9,071 nt of DNA, taken from an uncultured Eubacteriales bacterium (GTDB lineage: Bacteria > Bacillota > Clostridia > Oscillospirales > Oscillospiraceae). Positions within the stretch are counted from its first letter, which is position 1; the number at the start of each line of letters is the position of its first letter. The stretch covers positions 1-9,071 of the forward strand of contig CAJLCS010000071.1 of assembly GCA_905205195.1 (NCBI GenBank), in the 5' to 3' direction. Below the pieces are notes generated by a model that worked only from the letters and a program-made list of their open reading frames with translations, was not told where the DNA came from and ran no database searches. Shown here in pieces: positions 4,876-9,071 of this stretch. A program made the translations under genes and the position numbers.

Positions 4876-5980
4876 CCGGCTCACCCTCCGGGACTTCCGG
4901 AACTACCGGGAAGCCTCGCTGGACTTCGACCCCGGCGTCAACCTGATCGTGGGCGACAACGCCCAGGGAAAAACCAACCTGCTGGAGGCCGTGGCTTACC
5001 TCGGCTCCGGCAAAAGCTTCCGCGCCCAGAAAACCGGCGAAATGATCCGTTTCGGCGCGGACTTCGCGGAGCTGGAGGGCACCGCCTTCGCCCAGGAGCG
5101 GAGCCAGAGCCTGCGGTGGCTGCTGTTTCCGGGCAAGAAGGCCCGGCAGATGTTCCGCAACGGCGCCCGGAAGAAAACCGCGGCGGAAATGGCCGGGGTG
5201 CTGCCCACGGTGCTGTTCTGCCCGGAGGATCTGATGGTCCTGAAGGCCGGGGCGTCGGCCCGGCGGCGGCTGGGGGACAGCGCACTGTGCCAGCTGCGGC
5301 CCAATTACGACGCGGCGCTGATGGAATACGGCCGGATTTTGGAGCGGAAAAGCCGGATTCTCAAGGACCGGTTTGAGCATCCCGCCGTGCTGGACATTCT
5401 GCCGGAGTACAACGCCCGGCTGTGTCAGGTGGGGGCGCTGCTGATTTCCTACCGCGCCCGGTTCTATGACAGTCTGGGCAAGGCGGCGGCGGCCTACCAC
5501 CGGCAGTTTTCCGGCGGCGCCGAGGACTTTACCCTGACCTACCGGACGGTTTCCACGGTGACGGACCCCTTCGCACCGGCGGCGGTGCTGGCGGGGCAGC
5601 TGCAGGACCATCTGCAAGCCCACGCCCGGGCGGAGCTGGAAGCGGCCCAGTGCCTCACCGGCCCTCACCGGGACGACTTCGACGTGGCCCTGTCCGGCAT
5701 CAGCCTGAAATCCTACGGCTCCCAGGGCCAGACCCGGACGGCGGCCATCAGCCTGAAGCTGGCCCAGCGGGAACTGATGGGCCGGGAAAGCGGCGAGGAG
5801 CCGGTGCTGCTGCTGGACGACGTGCTGTCCGAGTTGGACCCGGGGCGGCAGGATTTTGTGCTGAACCGGATCGTCTCCGGGCAGGTGTTCATCACCTGCT
5901 GCGAGCCGGGCCGGCTCACGAAATTGGGACAAACCATCCGCATTTCGGCCGGGGCTCCGGCCGGTGACGGAGTTTCTTGA
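4865..5980 (+). CDS. recF: DNA replication and repair ATPase RecF
   Basis: RecF is an SMC-like ATPase that binds gapped DNA and, with RecO and RecR, helps load RecA at stalled forks. The 371 residues match the family. Walker A is GDNAQGKT (30-37), the ABC-type signature is SYGSQGQTR (283-291) and Walker B is LLLDDVLSELD (315-325). The N-terminus MRLDRLTLRDFRNYREA is typical and supports the ATG at 4865 inside the S4 gene. No good ribosome binding site precedes that ATG, so translation probably relies on ribosomes finishing the S4 gene. The last codons contain a strong GC hairpin (5946-5963). The B. subtilis remB gene, usually next, is absent, and gyrB follows after 29 bases. Confidence 0.96.
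   Translation: MRLDRLTLRDFRNYREASLDFDPGVNLIVGDNAQGKTNLLEAVAYLGSGKSFRAQKTGEMIRFGADFAELEGTAFAQERSQSLRWLLFPGKKARQMFRNGARKKTAAEMAGVLPTVLFCPEDLMVLKAGASARRRLGDSALCQLRPNYDAALMEYGRILERKSRILKDRFEHPAVLDILPEYNARLCQVGALLISYRARFYDSLGKAAAAYHRQFSGGAEDFTLTYRTVSTVTDPFAPAAVLAGQLQDHLQAHARAELEAAQCLTGPHRDDFDVALSGISLKSYGSQGQTRTAAISLKLAQRELMGRESGEEPVLLLDDVLSELDPGRQDFVLNRIVSGQVFITCCEPGRLTKLGQTIRISAGAPAGDGVS
5946..5963 (+). other. All-GC hairpin at the end of recF
   Basis: CGGCCGG (5946-5952) and CCGGCCG (5957-5963) form a 7-bp all-GC stem with a GGCT tetraloop, inside the last recF codons and 46 bases before the gyrB ATG. The sequence after it is T-rich but lacks an immediate T-run, so strong termination is unlikely. 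It may slow ribosomes or separate recF and gyrB mRNA levels. Confidence 0.4.
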
Positions 5981-6009
5981 TTGATTTTACCATGTAAGGA
6001 GAACAATTC

Positions 6010-7938
6010 ATGTCTGACGAAACAAAGGTCGTGCAAGAATACGGCGCCGAGCAGATTCAGGTTCTGGAAGGCCTGGAGGCCGTGCGGAAACGGCCGGGTA
6101 TGTATATCGGTTCCACGTCCAGTTCCGGTCTGCATCATCTTGTCTATGAAATCGTGGACAACGCCATTGACGAGGCGCTGGCGGGCTACTGCAAGCACAT
6201 CGTGGTGACCATCAACCCCGGCGACTCCGTCACCGTCACCGACGACGGCCGGGGCATCCCCGTGGACATTCAGCCCCAGACCGGCCGGCCGGCGCTGGAG
6301 GTGGTGTACACGGTGCTGCACGCCGGCGGCAAATTCGGCGGCGGCGGCTATAAGGTCTCCGGCGGTCTCCACGGTGTGGGCGCATCGGTGGTCAACGCCC
6401 TGTCCCAGTGGCTCCGGGTCCGGGTGTTCAAAAACGGGAACATCTACGAAATGAAGTTCGCCCGGGGCGCCATCACCGAGGAAATGACCGTTGTGGGCAA
6501 AACCGACCGAACCGGCACCGAGGTCACATTCCAGCCCGACCCCGAAATGTTCGATTCGCTGGTTTATGACTACGAAACGCTTCATACCCGGATGCGGGAG
6601 GAGGCGTTCCTGAACGCCGGACTGCGGATTACCATCAACGACAACCGGGGTCCGGAGCCGGTGACGGATACTATGTGCTACGAGGGCGGCATCCGGGAGT
6701 TCGCCGCCTGGTGCAACCGGAACAAGACCCCCATTCACGACGACGTGATTTATATGCACGGCACCAAGGGCGACGCGTCGGCGGAAATCGCCGTGCAGTA
6801 CAACGACGGCTACAACGAATTTCTGCTGTCGTTTGCCAACGATGTTCATACGCCGGAGGGTGGTATGCACGAAACGGGCTTCAAAACGGCGCTGACCCGG
6901 GTGCTCAACGCCTACGGCGTGAAAAACGGCATCATCAAGGGCGACGACAAGGTCTCCGGCGAGGATTGCCGGGAGGGCATTACGGCCATTATTTCCGTCA
7001 AGCTCACCGACGCCCAGTTCGAGGGCCAGACCAAGGCCAAGCTGGGCAACGCCTACATCCGGACGCTGGTGGACGGCATCGTCAACGATCAGCTGACGGT
7101 GTACTTCGAGGAGCATCCCCAGACGGCGAAAATCATTCTGGACAAGGCCATGACGGCCAACCGGGCCAGAGAGGCCGCCCGGAAAGCCCGGGATTCCATC
7201 CGCCGGAAAACCGCGCTGGGCGGCGCGGCCATGCCGGACAAGCTTCGGGACTGCAACGAGTCCGACCCGGCGCTGACCGAGCTTTACATCGTCGAGGGCG
7301 ACTCCGCCGGCGGCTCCGCCACGCAAGGGCGGGACTCCCGTTTTCAGGCCATTCTGCCCCTCTGGGGCAAAATGCTCAACGTGGAAAAGGCCCGGGAGGA
7401 CAAGGTCATCGGCAACGACAAGCTTCAGCCGGTGATTACCGCCCTGGGCGCCGGAATCGGCGACGAATTCGACCTTTCCAAGCTGCGCTACCACAAGGTG
7501 GTCATCATGGCCGATGCCGATGTGGACGGCTCCCATATCCGGACGCTGCTGCTGACGTTCTTCTTCCGGTTCATGCGGCCGCTGCTGGAAAACGGCTACG
7601 TCTACGCGGCCATGCCGCCGCTTTACAAGCTGGTCCGGGGCAAGACCACCCGTTACGCCTTCTCCGACCCGGAGCGGGACGCCATTTCTGCGGAAATGCG
7701 CCGGGACAATCCCAACGCCAAGGTGGATATCAACCGGAACAAAGGTCTGGGCGAAATGGACCCCCACGAGCTGTGGGAGACCACCATGGATCCGGAAAAG
7801 CGGACGCTGAAGCGGATCACCATGGACGACGCGGTCCGGGCGGACGAGATTTTTACGCTGCTGATGGGCGAAAAGGTGGAGCCCCGGCGGGATTATATCG
7901 AGACAAACGCCAAATTTGCGCAAAATCTGGATTATTGA
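6010..7938 (+). CDS. gyrB: DNA gyrase subunit B
   Basis: GyrB is the ATPase half of the A2B2 gyrase, which puts negative supercoils into DNA ahead of the fork. The 642 residues fit the B. subtilis type, without the large insertion of E. coli GyrB. The GHKL ATPase site shows E47 and N51 (YEIVDNAIDEALAG), DDGRGIP (78-84) and GGLHGVGASVVNAL (118-131). The Toprim domain has the metal-binding Glu in EGDSAGGS (429-436) and DADVD (502-506). AAGGAG (5996-6001) lies 8 bases before the ATG. Two normally basic residues are changed: T438 and W452, equivalent to E. coli K433 and K447. K447 is a known quinolone-resistance position. The C-terminus QNLDY is near the usual NLDI/NLDV. Confidence 0.98.
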   Translation: MSDETKVVQEYGAEQIQVLEGLEAVRKRPGMYIGSTSSSGLHHLVYEIVDNAIDEALAGYCKHIVVTINPGDSVTVTDDGRGIPVDIQPQTGRPALEVVYTVLHAGGKFGGGGYKVSGGLHGVGASVVNALSQWLRVRVFKNGNIYEMKFARGAITEEMTVVGKTDRTGTEVTFQPDPEMFDSLVYDYETLHTRMREEAFLNAGLRITINDNRGPEPVTDTMCYEGGIREFAAWCNRNKTPIHDDVIYMHGTKGDASAEIAVQYNDGYNEFLLSFANDVHTPEGGMHETGFKTALTRVLNAYGVKNGIIKGDDKVSGEDCREGITAIISVKLTDAQFEGQTKAKLGNAYIRTLVDGIVNDQLTVYFEEHPQTAKIILDKAMTANRAREAARKARDSIRRKTALGGAAMPDKLRDCNESDPALTELYIVEGDSAGGSATQGRDSRFQAILPLWGKMLNVEKAREDKVIGNDKLQPVITALGAGIGDEFDLSKLRYHKVVIMADADVDGSHIRTLLLTFFFRFMRPLLENGYVYAAMPPLYKLVRGKTTRYAFSDPERDAISAEMRRDNPNAKVDINRNKGLGEMDPHELWETTMDPEKRTLKRITMDDAVRADEIFTLLMGEKVEPRRDYIETNAKFAQNLDY

Positions 7939-7968
7939 TGGCTGATTCGTTCTGACGACAAGCAGTGC

Positions 7969-7983
7969 CGTCCAAATGTAAAA
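7969..7983 (+). repeat. 15-base leader motif, copy 2 (upstream of gyrA)
   Basis: This is identical to 4561-4575 and at nearly the same distance from the next start codon. It lies in the 97-base gyrB–gyrA spacer. The spacing between genes suggests that gyrA may have its own promoter or leader control besides readthrough from gyrB, but the sequence does not prove it. Confidence 0.5.
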
Positions 7984-8020
7984 GAAAACGAATACCATCC
8001 CCCGCAAAACGGCATTACAA

Positions 8021-8027
8021 AAGGAGG
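8021..8027 (+). promoter_or_regulatory. gyrA ribosome binding site for the TTG start
   Basis: AAGGAGG is a near-perfect Shine-Dalgarno sequence 8 bases before the TTG at 8036. A competing site, GGAGG (8065-8069), stands 5 bases before the in-frame ATG at 8075. The two sites share GGAGGACAT, so which start is used cannot be settled from sequence alone. Confidence 0.6.
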
Positions 8028-8035
8028 ACATTCTT

Positions 8036-9071
8036 TTGGCACAACATAAGAAAGACTATAAGCCGGAGGACATCATGTATCCGGATCAGGCGATCATTCA
8101 GTCGGAGCTGGTCCATGAAATGAAAACCAGCTACATTGAGTATGCCATGTCCGTCATCGTGGGCCGGGCGCTGCCCGACGTGCGGGACGGCCTGAAGCCG
8201 GTCCACCGGCGGATCCTGTACGCCATGTACGAGGATAACCTGACCTCCGACCGGCCCTTCCGGAAATCGGCCACCTGCGTGGGTGACGTGCTGGGCCGGT
8301 ACCACCCCCACGGCGACGCGTCGGTTTACGATGCGCTGGTCCGGCTGGCGCAGGACTTCTCCATGCGCTATATGCTGGTGGACGGCCACGGCAACTTCGG
8401 CTCCGTGGACGGCGATCCCCCTGCGGCTTACCGTTACACCGAGGCCCGGCTGAGCAAAATCTCCAACGAAATGCTCCGGGACATCGAAAAGGAAACCGTG
8501 GACTGGGACCCCAACTTCGACGAAACCCGCAAAGAGCCCCGGGTGCTGCCCAGCCGGTTCCCGAACCTGCTGGTCAACGGCTCCAGCGGCATCGCCGTGG
8601 GTATGGCCACCAACATCCCGCCCCATAACCTCACCGAGGTCATCAACGCCTGCATCTGCGTGCTGGACGACCCGGAGGCCACGCTGGCGGACCTGATGGA
8701 GCATATTCAGGGCCCGGATTTCCCCACGAAAGCCATTATTCTGGGCCGGGCCGGCATCCGGGCGGCCTACGCCACCGGCAAGGGCCGGCTGACCCTCCGG
8801 GCCAGAACCCATTTCGAGGAATTCGGCAAGGACCGGACCCGGATCATCGTGACGGAGATCCCCTATCAGGTCAACAAGCGGATGCTCATCAAGAATATGG
8901 CCGATCAGGTCAACGACAAGCGGCTCGACGGCATCTCCGACATCCGGGACGAGTCCGACCGGACCGGTATGCGGATTGTCATCGAGCTGAAAAAGGACGC
9001 CAACGCCCAGGTGGTGCTCAACCGCCTGTTTGCACAGACCCAGCTGCAAACCACCTTCGCCATCAATATGC
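8036..9071 (+). CDS. gyrA: DNA gyrase subunit A, N-terminal part (runs off the window)
   Basis: GyrA cuts and rejoins DNA in the gyrase A2B2 complex. The first 345 codons are present; the family is about 800-850 residues, so the tower and C-terminal wrapping domains lie beyond 9071. The N-terminal signature YAMSVIVGRALPDVRDGLKPVHRR is clear. The breakage-reunion site AAYRYTEARL carries the catalytic Tyr at codon 134, counted from TTG. The quinolone-determining helix reads HPHGDASVYDALVRLAQ: Ala95 stands where E. coli has Ser83, while Asp99 (E. coli Asp87) is kept. The TTG at 8036 has the stronger ribosome binding site. The ATG at 8075 would remove 13 residues and put the Ala at 82 and the Tyr at 121, one below E. 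coli numbering. Either start is possible. Confidence 0.96.
   Translation, partial: MAQHKKDYKPEDIMYPDQAIIQSELVHEMKTSYIEYAMSVIVGRALPDVRDGLKPVHRRILYAMYEDNLTSDRPFRKSATCVGDVLGRYHPHGDASVYDALVRLAQDFSMRYMLVDGHGNFGSVDGDPPAAYRYTEARLSKISNEMLRDIEKETVDWDPNFDETRKEPRVLPSRFPNLLVNGSSGIAVGMATNIPPHNLTEVINACICVLDDPEATLADLMEHIQGPDFPTKAIILGRAGIRAAYATGKGRLTLRARTHFEEFGKDRTRIIVTEIPYQVNKRMLIKNMADQVNDKRLDGISDIRDESDRTGMRIVIELKKDANAQVVLNRLFAQTQLQTTFAINM

Noticed and set aside
6675..7955. 426-codon plus-strand frame overlapping gyrB
   Set aside because: It is an out-of-frame shadow of gyrB, with an Arg/Gly/His/Gln-rich translation and no domain.
5713..8031. 772-codon open frame antisense to recF and gyrB
   Set aside because: Long antisense frames are expected under strongly biased, GC-rich codon use. 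The protein is low-complexity, rich in His, Val and Gly, with no domain, and gyrB on the other strand is unambiguous.
1..9071. CRISPR array, tRNA or rRNA genes, prophage or transposase genes
   Set aside because: I found no regularly spaced repeats, no cloverleaf or rRNA-like sequence and no phage or transposase domains on either strand.

Overview
This window is the chromosomal replication-origin region of a bacterium, with the order dnaA – oriC – dnaN – S4-domain gene – recF – gyrB – gyrA, all on the + strand. The order, the strong AGGAGG-type ribosome binding sites, the insertion-free 642-residue GyrB and the GC-rich coding with heavy use of CGG for arginine suggest a moderately GC-rich member of the Clostridia, most likely Oscillospiraceae/Ruminococcaceae-like. 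That placement is inference from style; no 16S or other marker is present.

Left flank (1-1276). A MITE-like palindromic repeat (53-170) is followed, on the minus strand, by an intact GNAT acetyltransferase gene (186-635) and by the frameshifted, N-terminally truncated relic of a PIN-domain (VapC-like) gene (654 to about 960). The rpmH-rnpA block that often lies upstream of dnaA in Firmicutes is not here. A plus-strand intrinsic terminator (982-1010) sits inside a set of mutually exclusive GC hairpins, and the dnaA promoter (1172-1200, extended -10) follows.

Origin (1277-3379). dnaA is followed by a gene-free stretch of 789 bases. It holds GC hairpins, a second and inverted copy of the repeat (2765-2874), another inverted repeat (2975-3030), and then seven DnaA-box-like sites (3140-3295) and an AT-rich segment with a DnaA-trio-like track (3312-3323) just before dnaN. 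No box cluster is visible upstream of dnaA, so the origin looks single-part. All seven boxes depart from TTATCCACA at the third base.

Right arm (3380-9071). dnaN encodes the sliding clamp. After 140 bases come the S4-domain gene and recF, which overlap by 11 bases and are probably translationally coupled. gyrB follows 29 bases later and gyrA 97 bases later; gyrA runs off the window. remB (yaaB), found between recF and gyrB in B. subtilis, is absent. Together these genes initiate replication (DnaA at oriC), hold the polymerase on DNA (DnaN), repair stalled forks (RecF) and relieve supercoiling (gyrase).

I do not see a clear new biological system. The best second looks are the non-canonical DnaA boxes alongside an unusual DnaA minor-groove loop, a 15-base motif shared by the S4-gene and gyrA leaders, and quinolone-pocket substitutions in both gyrase subunits.
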